Source: Streptomyces plumbidurans (lineage in GTDB: Bacteria > Actinomycetota > Actinomycetes > Streptomycetales > Streptomycetaceae). From it: a stretch of DNA of 64,000 nucleotides. Position 1 is the first letter of the stretch, and each line of letters starts with the position of its first letter. This document shows positions 18,477 through 28,876 of the stretch, one piece after another. The translations under genes and the position numbers were made by a program. Location: contig NZ_JAFJSY010000022.1 in assembly GCF_019857225.1 (NCBI RefSeq), positions 19,122-83,121 of the forward strand, read 5' to 3'. The notes under the pieces were generated by a model that saw only the letters and a program-made list of their open reading frames with translations, searched no databases and was not told where the DNA came from.

Positions 18477-19776
18477 CGGCGGCCTTTCTCGGGGCGGGGA
18501 TGTGGTGGCGGGCGTCGACGGGCCGGACGAGTTCGTTGGCGACGAAGCCGACGACGAGCAGCCCGATCATGATGAGGAAGGAGACGCCGTACAGGGCGGA
18601 GCCGTGCTTGCCCGCGTCCTCCTGCCGGTCGGCGATCCAGTTCACGATCAGCGGTCCGAGGACGCCGGCCGTGGACCAGGCGGTGAGCAGCCGGCCGTGG
18701 ATGGCGCCGACCTCGTAGGTGCCGAACAGGTCCTTGAGGTAGGCGGGGATGGTGGCGAAGCCGCCGCCGTAGAAGGAGAGGATCACGAAGGCGCACAGGA
18801 CGAACAGCGGCTTGGATGAGTCGCCGAACAGTGCGATCAGTGCGTACATCACCGCGCCGACGCCCAGGTAGACGCGGTAGATGTTCTTGCGGCCGATCAG
18901 GTCGGAGGTCGACGACCAGCCGATGCGGCCCGCCATGTTGGCGGCGGACAGCAGCGCGACGAAGCCGGCGGCGGCCGAGGCCGACACGGACATCGAGGTG
19001 TCCGCGAAGAAGTCGGTGATCATCGGGGCGGCCTTCTCCAGGATGCCGATGCCCGCGGTCACGTTCATGCAGAGCACGATCCACAGCAGCCAGAACTGCG
19101 GGGTGCGCACGGCGTTCCGGGCGGAGACCTGCGGTCCCTGGAGGGCACTCGGCGCGCCCTCGACGGGCTTCTCGGTGCGCGGGACCCGCACCAGCAGCAC
19201 GCCCAGGGACATGAAGACGGCGTACGCGAGCCCGTGCACGAGGAACGCGAGCGCGATCCCGGAGCTGTCGGTGCCGAACGACTCCAGCATCTGCGCCGAC
19301 CACGGGGAGGCGATGAGCGCGCCGCCGCCGAAGCCCATGATCGCGATGCCGGTGGCCATGCCGGGCCGGTCGGGGAACCACTTGATCAGGGTGGAGACGG
19401 GCGAGATGTAGCCGATGCCGAGGCCGATGCCGCCGACGAAGCCGTAGCCGAGGACGATCAGCCAGTACTGCTCGGTCCAGGCGCCGAGCGAGGAGAGCAG
19501 GAAGCCGGAACTGAAGCAGATCAGGGCGACGGTCATGGCCCAGCGCGGCCCGTTGCGCTCCACGAGTGTGCCGCCGAACGCGGCCGACAGCCCGAGCATG
19601 ACGATGCCGAGCTGGAAGGGCAGCGCGCTCTGGGTGCCGCTGAGGCCCAGTGCGGACTCGAGGGGCGGCTTGAAGACGCTCCAGGCGTAGGCCTGGCCGA
19701 TGGAGAGATGGACGGCGAGAGCGGCGGGGGGTACGAGCCAGCGGCTCCAGCCTGCTGGTGCGACAGGGGGACTCAT
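18445..19776 (-). CDS. OFA-family (oxalate/formate antiporter type) MFS transporter
   Basis: 443 residues with twelve predicted membrane segments. OFA features include the first helix HLSIGQAYAWSVFKPPLE, the inter-helix GYGFVGGIGLGIGYISPVSTLIKWFPDRPG segment and MGFGGGALIASP. The ATG at 19776 lacks a strong Shine-Dalgarno. Members exchange oxalate and formate or carry related monocarboxylates. The adjacent divergent formate dehydrogenase set supports a formate-linked substrate, but no oxalyl-CoA decarboxylase or formyl-CoA transferase is present in the window. Confidence 0.88.
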   Translation of the reverse strand: MSPPVAPAGWSRWLVPPAALAVHLSIGQAYAWSVFKPPLESALGLSGTQSALPFQLGIVMLGLSAAFGGTLVERNGPRWAMTVALICFSSGFLLSSLGAWTEQYWLIVLGYGFVGGIGLGIGYISPVSTLIKWFPDRPGMATGIAIMGFGGGALIASPWSAQMLESFGTDSSGIALAFLVHGLAYAVFMSLGVLLVRVPRTEKPVEGAPSALQGPQVSARNAVRTPQFWLLWIVLCMNVTAGIGILEKAAPMITDFFADTSMSVSASAAAGFVALLSAANMAGRIGWSSTSDLIGRKNIYRVYLGVGAVMYALIALFGDSSKPLFVLCAFVILSFYGGGFATIPAYLKDLFGTYEVGAIHGRLLTAWSTAGVLGPLIVNWIADRQEDAGKHGSALYGVSFLIMIGLLVVGFVANELVRPVDARHHIPAPRKAADVERQQSESA

Positions 19777-19900
19777 GATCCCGGACGGTAGGCAGCCGCA
19801 GGGTTGTTGAAAAGGCGACGGGTCGACCGTATGCGATGAGCGGTATGCAGGATGCGACGAACGGTTGAACCGACCGGTTTCCCGAAGCGTGCGCGAACCC

Positions 19901-19929
19901 TTGCTGGCCTTCGCACCATACTGTAGACA
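19901..19929 (+). promoter_or_regulatory. Promoter of the ketopantoate-reductase/formate dehydrogenase operon with GntR-type motif
   Basis: TTGCTG (19901-19906), a 17-bp spacer and TAGACA (19924-19929) make a plausible sigma-70-like promoter for the gene starting at 20002. ACTGTAGAC (19920-19928) overlaps the -10 box and matches the motif in the GntR promoter, which suggests repression by that regulator. Confidence 0.45.
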
Positions 19930-20001
19930 ATATTCAGTCGACGAAGTTCGACGACGCGCCATCTCCGCGGTATCCCTCGAACCGAACGGAGCTCCCACGT
20001 C

Positions 20002-20973
20002 ATGAAAGTCGCAGTTCTCGGCGCCGGTGCGATCGGCGCCTATGTCGGAGCCGCGCTGCATCGCGCCGGCGCCGACGTGCATCTTGTCGCCCGTGGACCG
20101 CATCTGGCGGCCATGAGGCAGCACGGAGTACGGGTGCTCAGCCCGCGCGGGGACTTCACCGCGCGCGCCCACGCAACCGACGACCCGGCCGCGATCGGCC
20201 CGGTCGACTATGTCTTCCTCGGCCTCAAGGCCAACTCGTACGCGGCGTGCGGGCCGCTGATCGAGCCACTGCTGCACGACGCCACCGCGGTGATCGCCGC
20301 CCAGAACGGCATCCCCTGGTGGTACTTCCACCGGCACGGCGGCCCCCACGACGGCCACCGCGTCGAGAGCGTGGACCCGGACGGCGCGGTCAGTGCGGTG
20401 CTCGCGCCCGAACGGGCCGTCGGCTGCGTCGTGTACGCCGCCACGGAACTCGAACAGCCGGGTGTCGTACGGCACTTGGAAGGCACCCGGTTCTCCGTCG
20501 GCGAGCCCGACCGCAGCGTGTCCAAGCGCTGCCTGGACTTCAGCGAGGCCATGGTCGCCGGGGGGCTGAAGTGCCCGGTCGAGCCGGATCTGCGCAACGA
20601 CATCTGGCTCAAGCTGCTCGGCAACATCTCGTTCAACCCGATCAGCGCGCTGGCCCGCGCGACCATGCGGCAGATGTGCCTGCACGGCGGCACCCGCAAG
20701 GTCATCGAGACCATGATGGCCGAGACGCTCGCCGTCGCCGAGGCCCTCGGCTGCGAGATCGGCATCTCCATCGAGCGCCGGCTCGCGGGCGCCGAGAAGG
20801 TCGGCGACCACCGCACCTCCACGCTCCAGGACCTGGAGCGCGGCAAGCCGCTCGAACTCGACGTACTGCTGGCCGCGGTCGTCGAGTTGGCGGAGATCAC
20901 CGGCGTCGACGTGCCCACCCTGCGCACCGTGCACGCCATCTCGGACCTGCTCGCACTGAGGAGCGCCGCATGA
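20002..20973 (+). CDS. 2-dehydropantoate 2-reductase-family protein (PanE/ApbA)
   Basis: 323 residues. An N-terminal NADP-binding Rossmann motif (KVAVLGAGAIGAYVGAALHRAG), the family Lys in FLGLKANSY, AAQNGIPWWYFH, and a C-terminal helical domain with the conserved Lys/Asn pair (DIWLKLLGNISFNPISAL). PanE reduces ketopantoate to pantoate; related enzymes reduce other 2-oxoacids or act on amino-acid-like substrates. It is the first gene of the formate dehydrogenase operon and is not near pan genes, so a substrate other than ketopantoate is likely. Confidence 0.85.
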   Translation: MKVAVLGAGAIGAYVGAALHRAGADVHLVARGPHLAAMRQHGVRVLSPRGDFTARAHATDDPAAIGPVDYVFLGLKANSYAACGPLIEPLLHDATAVIAAQNGIPWWYFHRHGGPHDGHRVESVDPDGAVSAVLAPERAVGCVVYAATELEQPGVVRHLEGTRFSVGEPDRSVSKRCLDFSEAMVAGGLKCPVEPDLRNDIWLKLLGNISFNPISALARATMRQMCLHGGTRKVIETMMAETLAVAEALGCEIGISIERRLAGAEKVGDHRTSTLQDLERGKPLELDVLLAAVVELAEITGVDVPTLRTVHAISDLLALRSAA

Positions 20974-21008
20974 GGAGTCAGCAGAGTCAGGAGCGCCGCA
21001 TGAGGAGT
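20959..21008. repeat. 20-bp direct repeat spanning a stop codon
   Basis: aggagcgccgcatgaggagt occurs exactly at 20959-20978 and again at 20989-21008 (30-bp period). The first copy holds the stop codon of the upstream gene; the second supplies the leader of the formate dehydrogenase gene. Confidence 0.9.
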
Positions 21009-21013
21009 GTCGT

Positions 21014-22933
21014 ATGAGGAAGCGGCAACCGAAGATCTACACCCGGCTCACCCACCCGCTGGTCCGCGACGCGCGCGACGAGCCCTTCAGGCGGGCGAGT
21101 TGGGACGAGGCCCTGGACCGGGTGGCCCGGGGCCTGCAGCGCAACCGGGACGCGTTCGGCATGTTCGCCTGTGCCCGCGCGACCAATGAGATGAACTACG
21201 TGGCGCAGAAGTTCGCGCGGGTCGTCATGGGCACCAACAACGTCGACTCCTGCAACCGCACCTGCCACGCGCCGAGCGTCGCGGGTCTGTCGGCGGCGTT
21301 CGGCTCGGGCGGCGGCACCTCCTCCTACGAGGAGATCGAGCACACGGACGTCATCGTGATGTGGGGCTCCAACGCCCGCTTCGCGCACCCGATCTTCTTC
21401 CAGCACGTGCTGAAGGGGATCAGGAACGGCGCCCGGATGTACGCCGTCGACCCGCGCCGCACCTCCACCGCCGAGTGGGCGGAGAGCTGGCTCGGCCTCA
21501 ACGTCGGCACCGACATCCCGCTGGCGCACGCCGTCGCCCGCGAGATCATCCACGCGGGCCTGGCCAACGAGGCGTTCATCGAGCGCGCCACCACCGGCTA
21601 CGAGGAGTACAAGAAGCTCGTCGAGCCGTGGACGCTCTCGCTCGCCGAGAAGGTGACGGGGGTACCGGCCCGCGCCATCAAGGACCTGGCGCACGCCTAC
21701 GCCCGCGCCGAGCGCGCCCAGTTGTGCTGGACCCTCGGCATCACCGAGCACCACAACGGCACGGACAACGTCCGCGCGCTGATCAACCTGTCCCTGCTGA
21801 CCGGTCAAGTCGGCCGCTACGGTGCCGGGTTGCAGCCCCTGCGCGGCCAGAACAACGTGCAGGGCGGCGGCGACATGGGCGCGATCCCCAACCGCCTGCC
21901 CGGCTTCCAGGACCTCCTCGACCCGGACATACGGCTGAAGTTCGAGTCCGCCTGGGACACCGTCATCCGGCCGCACTACGGGCTGAATCTGACGGAGATG
22001 TTCGAGGCGATGGAGGAGGGCTCGGTCAGGGCCGTCTACTGCATCGGCGAGAACCCGGCGCAGTCGGAGGCCGACAGTGACCAGGCGGTGCGCCGTATGC
22101 GGCAGCTCGACTTCCTCGTCGTGCAGGACATCTTCCTGACGAAGACGGCCGAACTCGCCGACGTCGTCCTGCCCGCCACGGCGGGCTGGGCGGAGACCGA
22201 CGGTACGACGACCAGCAGTGAGCGGCGGGTCCAGCGGGTGCGCAAGGCGGTGGACCCGCCGGGCGAGGCCCGCGAGGACATCGACATCATGTGCGAGATC
22301 GCCGCGCGCCTGGGCCACGACTGGAAGTACGCCGACGCCGAGGCCGTCTGGAACGAGCTCAGGTCCGTCTCCCCCGACCACTACGGGATGACGTACGACC
22401 GGCTGGCGGAGCACCAGGGCATCCAGTGGCCGTGCCCGAGCACCGAGGAACTCGAACCGACCTATCTGCACGGCCGGTTGTGGGAGAAGGATCCGCAGCG
22501 GCGGGGGAGGCCCGCGCCGTTCGGCATCGTCCAGCACGATCCGCCCGTCGACCTGACGGACGAGGAGTACCCGATCCGGCTCACCACCGGACGGCGCCTG
22601 GACTCCTACAACACCGGTGTGCAGAGCGGCGGTTTCGCCTCCCCGCTGCGGCGCGGCGAGCACGTCGAGCTGAGCCCGGAGGACGCCGAGCGGTACGGGG
22701 TCGTCGTGGGCGAGGAGGTGCAGGTGTCCTCGCGGCGGGGCGCGGTCGTGGCCCCGGTGTGGGTCGAGCCGGCGCTGCGGCCCGGACTCGCCTTCATGAC
22801 CATGCACTTTCCCGACGAGGTGGACACCAACAGCCTGACGATCGAGGCCAATTGCCCGATCGCGGGGACGGCGGAGTTCAAGGCGTCGGCCATCCGCATC
22901 GAGAAGCTTCCCGTCGCGACCATCGTGAGGTGA
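21014..22933 (+). CDS. Formate dehydrogenase catalytic (Mo/W-bisMGD) subunit lacking its N-terminal Fe-S part
   Basis: 639 residues, molybdopterin oxidoreductase family, closest in motifs to formate dehydrogenase alpha. It begins directly in the catalytic domain (RLTHPLVRDA, ASWDEALDRVA). C80-N-R-T-C84-H85 corresponds to the formate dehydrogenase active site, with Cys rather than selenocysteine at 84. bis-MGD contacts (MWGSNARFAHPI, VYCIGENPAQSEAD) and the C-terminal molydop-binding domain (IRLTTGRRLDSYNTG, FPDEVDTNSLT) are present. No [4Fe-4S] Cys cluster precedes it: that domain is at the end of the third gene of the operon (24758-25618). Followed after 4 bp by the NuoEF-like gene. Confidence 0.9.
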   Translation: MRKRQPKIYTRLTHPLVRDARDEPFRRASWDEALDRVARGLQRNRDAFGMFACARATNEMNYVAQKFARVVMGTNNVDSCNRTCHAPSVAGLSAAFGSGGGTSSYEEIEHTDVIVMWGSNARFAHPIFFQHVLKGIRNGARMYAVDPRRTSTAEWAESWLGLNVGTDIPLAHAVAREIIHAGLANEAFIERATTGYEEYKKLVEPWTLSLAEKVTGVPARAIKDLAHAYARAERAQLCWTLGITEHHNGTDNVRALINLSLLTGQVGRYGAGLQPLRGQNNVQGGGDMGAIPNRLPGFQDLLDPDIRLKFESAWDTVIRPHYGLNLTEMFEAMEEGSVRAVYCIGENPAQSEADSDQAVRRMRQLDFLVVQDIFLTKTAELADVVLPATAGWAETDGTTTSSERRVQRVRKAVDPPGEAREDIDIMCEIAARLGHDWKYADAEAVWNELRSVSPDHYGMTYDRLAEHQGIQWPCPSTEELEPTYLHGRLWEKDPQRRGRPAPFGIVQHDPPVDLTDEEYPIRLTTGRRLDSYNTGVQSGGFASPLRRGEHVELSPEDAERYGVVVGEEVQVSSRRGAVVAPVWVEPALRPGLAFMTMHFPDEVDTNSLTIEANCPIAGTAEFKASAIRIEKLPVATIVR

Positions 22934-22937
22934 CCTG

Positions 22938-24757
<1,820 letters not shown>

Positions 24758-24761
<4 letters not shown>

Positions 24762-25618
24762 CCGTGACAGAGCTGGGGATACCGCGCCGGCTGCTGGAGT
24801 TCACCATCGACGGACAGGCCGTGCGCGCCCCCGAGGGCGCGACGATCCTGGACGCCTGCCGGGCGGCCGGGAAGGACATCCCGACGCTGTGCGAGGGGGA
24901 CACGCTGCGGCCGAAGAACGCCTGCCGTGTCTGCGTGGTCGAGGTGGAGGGCTCCCGGACCCTGGTCCCGGCCTGCTCCCGCAAGGCCGAGGCGGGCATG
25001 GAGGTGCGCACCGGCACCGAGCGGGCCCGGCACAGCCGCAAGATCGTCCTCGAACTCCTCGCCTCCTCGGTCGACTTGTCGATGACTCCACAAGTCGCTG
25101 AATGGATCAAGGAGTACGAGGCGAAGCCGGACCGCTTCGGCCCGGACGCGGCCCGCCTGAACGAGGAACCCAGGGTCGACAACGATCTGTACGTGCGCGA
25201 CTACGACAAGTGCATCCTCTGCTACAAGTGCGTGGACGCCTGTGGCGACCAGTGGCAGAACACCTTCGCGATCTCGGTCGCCGGTCGCGGCTTCGACGCC
25301 CGGATCGCGGTCGAGCAGGACGCCCCGCTCACCGACTCGGCGTGCGTGTACTGCGGCAACTGCATCGAGGTGTGCCCGACCGGAGCCCTGTCGTTCAAGT
25401 CGGAGTTCGACATGCGCGCGGCGGGTACCTGGGACGAGTCGGCGCAGACGGAGACGACGACGATCTGCGCGTACTGCGGAGTGGGCTGCAACCTCACTCT
25501 CCACGTGCAGGACAATGAAATCGTGAAGGTCACCTCACCGCACGACAACCCGGTGACCCACGGCAACCTCTGCATCAAGGGCCGCTTCGGCTACCAGCAC
25601 GTACAGAACCGGGACTGA
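24758..25618 (+). CDS. Detached Fe-S N-terminal module of formate dehydrogenase alpha (NuoG/FdsA-N-like)
   Basis: 286 residues. Domain order: plant-type [2Fe-2S] (C45, C56, C59, C73), two [4Fe-4S] ferredoxin motifs (C152/155/158/162 and C196/199/202/206), and a complete molybdopterin-oxidoreductase [4Fe-4S] domain (C237, C240, C244, C272) ending KGRFGYQHVQNRD. In FdsA-type subunits that last domain leads straight into the catalytic domain; here the chain stops and the continuation is the first gene of the operon. The His-Cys3 [4Fe-4S] site usual after the [2Fe-2S] domain is absent (no Cys between residues 74 and 151). ATGA overlap with the upstream gene. Confidence 0.9.
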
Positions 25619-25625
25619 ACACGAC

Positions 25626-26474
25626 ATGGGACGAGTCACGGAACGACGCAAGGTGATCCGCATCCGGGACGGGGCCATCTCCACCCGCCCCGACACGCTC
25701 GTCGCCGAGGAACCGCTGGAGATCAGGCTGAACGGCAAGCCGCTCGCGATCACCATGCGCACCCCGGGCGACGACTTCGCGCTGGCCGCGGGCTTCCTGG
25801 TGAGCGAGGGCGTGCTGGCCGAGCAGTCGGACCTGCAGAACATCGTGTACTGCGCGGGCGCCACCGTCGACGGCTCGAACACGTACAACGTGGTCGACGT
25901 GCGGACCGCCCCCGGCGTGACGATCCCCGACATCACGCTCGAACGGAACGTCTACACGACCTCGTCCTGCGGCCTGTGCGGCAAGGCGAGCCTGGACGCG
26001 GTCCGTACGACGGCCCGCTGGCCGATCGCCGACACTCCCCCGGTCCGCGTCGAGCCCGAGCTGCTCGCGAGCCTCCCCGACCGGCTGCGGGCGGCCCAGC
26101 GCGTCTTCGACCGGACCGGGGGCCTGCACGCGGCGGCCCTGTTCAGCGAGGCGGGGGAGCTGCTGGACATACGGGAGGACGTGGGCCGGCACAACGCGGT
26201 CGACAAGCTGGTGGGCCGCGCGCTGCAGAGCGGGGACCTGCCGCTGTCCCGCGCGCTCCTGCTCGTCTCCGGCCGGGCCTCCTTCGAGCTGGCGCAGAAG
26301 GCGGTCATGGCGGGCATCCCGGTCCTGGCGGCGGTCTCGGCACCGTCGTCGCTGGCCGTGGACCTGGCCGCCGAGACCGGGCTGACCCTGGTGGGATTCC
26401 TGCGGGGCAGCTCCATGAACGTGTACGCGGGCGAGGACCGCATCGCCCTGCGGACCGCGGCCGCCCAGGCGTGA
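25626..26474 (+). CDS. fdhD: FdhD, formate dehydrogenase sulfurtransferase
   Basis: 282 residues. FdhD carries sulfur from the IscS cysteine desulfurase to the Mo-bisMGD cofactor so that formate dehydrogenase becomes active. The catalytic pair is C115-x-x-C118 (SSCGLCGKA), with the family motifs EEPLEIRLNGKPLAITMRTP and GRHNAVDKLVG. It starts 7 bp after the Fe-S module, last in the operon, which strongly supports formate dehydrogenase function for the split enzyme. A GC-rich hairpin follows. Confidence 0.95.
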   Translation: MGRVTERRKVIRIRDGAISTRPDTLVAEEPLEIRLNGKPLAITMRTPGDDFALAAGFLVSEGVLAEQSDLQNIVYCAGATVDGSNTYNVVDVRTAPGVTIPDITLERNVYTTSSCGLCGKASLDAVRTTARWPIADTPPVRVEPELLASLPDRLRAAQRVFDRTGGLHAAALFSEAGELLDIREDVGRHNAVDKLVGRALQSGDLPLSRALLLVSGRASFELAQKAVMAGIPVLAAVSAPSSLAVDLAAETGLTLVGFLRGSSMNVYAGEDRIALRTAAAQA

Positions 26475-26494
26475 CCGCCTCTCCGCGACACGGC

Positions 26495-26545
26495 GGCGGG
26501 GCCCCGACCGGCGGGGAGCGCCCCCTGCGCCGCAGGGGCCCCGCC
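26495..26545. terminator. Bidirectional terminator between fdhD and LysR gene
   Basis: GGCGGGGCCCC (26495-26505) pairs perfectly with GGGGCCCCGCC (26535-26545); the loop can form further pairs. The genes on both sides converge on it. Confidence 0.7.
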
Positions 26546-27379
26546 TCAGGCTCCCAGGCCCTCTGGGACGAGGGAGCGAGCCGCCTCGGCGAACGCCGCC
26601 ACGAGCGGTGAGCGGCGGCTCGTCTCCCAGGCCAGGAACACCCGGTCGGGTTCGGCGTCGGTGACGGGCACATAGGTAATGTCGGAGCGGGAGTACTGCG
26701 CGGCGATCGACGCCGGTACGAGCGTGATGCCCGCGCCCGACGCCACCCGCTCGAACTTCTCCTCCACCACCCGGATCGGCACCTCGTCGGCCCCGGTGTC
26801 GGTGTAGCGCAGCCAGGTCTCGCCGGCCAGGTCGGACAGTTCCAGCGCCGGCTTGCCGGCCAGCCGGTGGTCCGCGGGCAGCAGCGCCAGCCGGGCCTCG
26901 CCGAACAGCGGCACCAGCTTGAGGCCGCTGCCGTCGATCGGAGTGCGCACGTAGGCGAGGTCCACGGTGCCGTCGAGGATCAGCCGCTCCTGGTCGTCCC
27001 ACTCGACGCGGCAGGTCTGCACGTCCACGTCCGGGTGTGCCGCGGCGAAGACGCGCACCGCCGGGGTGACGACGACGCCCGCGCGGAAGCCCACGACGAG
27101 GCGGCCCGGGCCCCGGGCGGTCCGCCGCACCCGGCGCCTGGTCGCGTCGGCGGCGGCGAGCAACGAGCCCGCGTCGTCGAGGAGTTGGCGTCCGGCGGGG
27201 GTCAAAGTCACGCCGTGGCTGTCGCGTTGGAACAGCGCGGCCCCCAAGTCCTTCTCCAGCGCCTTGATCTGCCGGCTCAGCACGGGCTGCGCTATGTGCA
27301 GCCGCTCGGCGGCCCGGCCGAAGTGCAGCAGTTCGGCGACCGTCGCGAAGTAGCGCACCTTCCGCAGGTCGAGGTCCAT
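26546..27379 (-). CDS. LysR-family regulator
   Basis: 277 residues. N-terminal HTH (MDLDLRKVRYFATVAELLHFGRAAERLHIAQPVLSRQI is split by the recognition helix at residues about 20-40) and a C-terminal inducer-binding domain with VGFRAGVVVTPAVR and LLPADHRLAG. The ATG at 27379 is the standard LysR start; a longer open frame runs into the divergent gene and is discarded. Divergent to an SDR gene with a perfect T-N11-A palindrome between them, so it probably controls that gene and itself. Confidence 0.88.
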   Translation of the reverse strand: MDLDLRKVRYFATVAELLHFGRAAERLHIAQPVLSRQIKALEKDLGAALFQRDSHGVTLTPAGRQLLDDAGSLLAAADATRRRVRRTARGPGRLVVGFRAGVVVTPAVRVFAAAHPDVDVQTCRVEWDDQERLILDGTVDLAYVRTPIDGSGLKLVPLFGEARLALLPADHRLAGKPALELSDLAGETWLRYTDTGADEVPIRVVEEKFERVASGAGITLVPASIAAQYSRSDITYVPVTDAEPDRVFLAWETSRRSPLVAAFAEAARSLVPEGLGA

Positions 27380-27392
27380 GGCCGGCCCTTCT

Positions 27393-27421
27393 GTCGGCGA
27401 TGCCTTCAGGGTATCGCCGAC
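27393..27421. promoter_or_regulatory. LysR operator (T-N11-A palindrome)
   Basis: GTCGGCGAT (27393-27401), 11 bp, ATCGCCGAC (27413-27421): a perfect 9-bp inverted repeat with the T-N11-A spacing of LysR boxes, in the 121-bp gap between the divergent LysR and SDR genes. Confidence 0.75.
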
Positions 27422-27500
27422 GCCGGAAGAGGTCTTGGACGGCGGCCCGGGGGCGACCGCAGGCTGGATGGCACCGAGCAATCGCGTTGAGGAGAACAGC

Positions 27501-28220
27501 ATGAGCCTGCAAGGACAGCGGATCGTCGTCATCGGGGGTACGTCCGGGATCGGTCTGGCGGTGGCGCAGGGCGCCGCCGGGGAGGGCGCGGAGGTCGTGG
27601 TCGCCTCACGCCGCAAGGAGAGCGTGGACGCCGCGCTCGAACGGCTGCCGCAGGGCGCCGAGGGGCACGCCCTGGACGCGACCGACGAGGAGGCCGTACG
27701 CGGCTTCTTCGACCGGGTCGGCGGCTTCGACCACCTCGTCTACACGGCCGGCGAATCCCTGCTGATGGAGCCCCTCGCCACAGCCGACCTCGGGCGGGCC
27801 CGGCGCTTCCTGGACACCCGCCTGTGGGGCGCGTACACGGCCGTCAAGCACGGCGCCCCGGCGATCCGGCCCGGCGGCTCGGTGGTGCTGACGACCGGCA
27901 CGGTCGCACGCCGCCCGATGCCGGGCACCACCGTAGCGGCGAGCCTGTGCGGGGCGATGGAGTCCCTCACCCGCGCGCTGGCCCTGGAGATCGCCCCGGT
28001 CCGCGTCAACATCGTCTCCCCCGGCATCGTCCGCACCGACCTCTGGCGAGACCTGCCCCCGGCCGAGCGCGAGGGCCTGTACGCGTCCATGGCCGGCACC
28101 CTGCCGGTAGGCCGCATCGGCGAGGCAACGGACATCGCCGAGGCCTACCTGTACCTGATGCGCGGCGGCTACAGCACCGGCTCGATCGTCACGGTGGACG
28201 GCGGGGGGACGCTCGTCTGA
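27501..28220 (+). CDS. SDR-family protein lacking the catalytic Tyr and Lys
   Basis: 239 residues with a Rossmann fold: GGTSGIG cofactor loop, YTAG in place of NNAG, and the end motif STGSIVTVDGGGTLV. At the active site, where Y-x-x-x-K is expected, the sequence is V145-A-A-S-L149-C-G, so both catalytic residues are missing and one residue is inserted. It may bind NAD(P) without classical SDR catalysis, or use other residues. ATG has GAGGAG upstream. Divergent from a LysR gene. Its 3' end is the source of a degenerate repeat array downstream. Confidence 0.85.
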   Translation: MSLQGQRIVVIGGTSGIGLAVAQGAAGEGAEVVVASRRKESVDAALERLPQGAEGHALDATDEEAVRGFFDRVGGFDHLVYTAGESLLMEPLATADLGRARRFLDTRLWGAYTAVKHGAPAIRPGGSVVLTTGTVARRPMPGTTVAASLCGAMESLTRALALEIAPVRVNIVSPGIVRTDLWRDLPPAEREGLYASMAGTLPVGRIGEATDIAEAYLYLMRGGYSTGSIVTVDGGGTLV

Positions 28221-28876
28221 GCCGTATGCCGGGCCCGAAATCCGGTCGCGCGTCTGCCGCGGGCGCGGGTCCGCACCGAACTACGGCGGGACCTGCCTCC
28301 GGTTAGGCGCGGGACCCCGCGGACGTCGCACCTCGGTCGTCATCGTGGACAGCGGCGAAACCCCCGTCCGAGGCGGGTGCCGGGCCCGAACGCGGCCGGG
28401 CGTCCGCCGCGGGTGCAGTCCACACCACGAACCGCACCTGCCCGCCGCCCGTCTCCCCGGCATGGGTCCGCCCCGAGCTGTGCAGGGACCGCCCCCGGCC
28501 GGGCGTCCGCCGCAGGCGCGGTCCACACCATGAGCCGCACCGTCCGCCGTCGGTCTCCCCCGGCATGGGTCCACACCGACCCGTGGCGGGACCTGCCCCG
28601 GCCAACCGCGCAAGCCCACAGACGTCACACCGGCTCGACCGTCACCGTGGACGGCGGCGGAACACTCCTCCGAGGCGGGGGTCGGGACCAAACCCGGCCG
28701 CGCGTCCACCGCTGGCGCGGGTCCACACCGCCCCGTGGCGAGAACCGCCCCCGGCCGAGCGCGCAAGCCCACAGACGCCGCACCGGCTCGACCGTCACCG
28801 TGGACAGCGGCGGAACCCTCCTCCGAGGCAGATGCCGGGCCCAAACCCGGCCGCCCATCCACCGCACGCGGCAGGT
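28221..28876. repeat. Degenerate tandem array of two genes' 3' ends
   Basis: No gene is credible in this 656-bp gap. Pieces of the upstream SDR gene recur: segment A (SDR 28029 onward, gtccgcaccgacc) at 28269, 28466, 28569 and 28721; segment B (SDR end from 28175, caccggctcgatcgtcac) at 28327, 28626 and 28779. Conceptual translation of two B copies still reads TGSTVTVDGGGTLL-like text. A third segment at about 28395 and 28498 (gaaccgcac...gtccgcc) resembles the 3' end of the convergent hydrolase gene at 28877. The last two units repeat with a 152-153-bp period. Confidence 0.85.

Noticed and set aside
21014..22933. Selenocysteine at the formate dehydrogenase active site
   Set aside because: The codon at residue 84 is TGC (Cys), not TGA.
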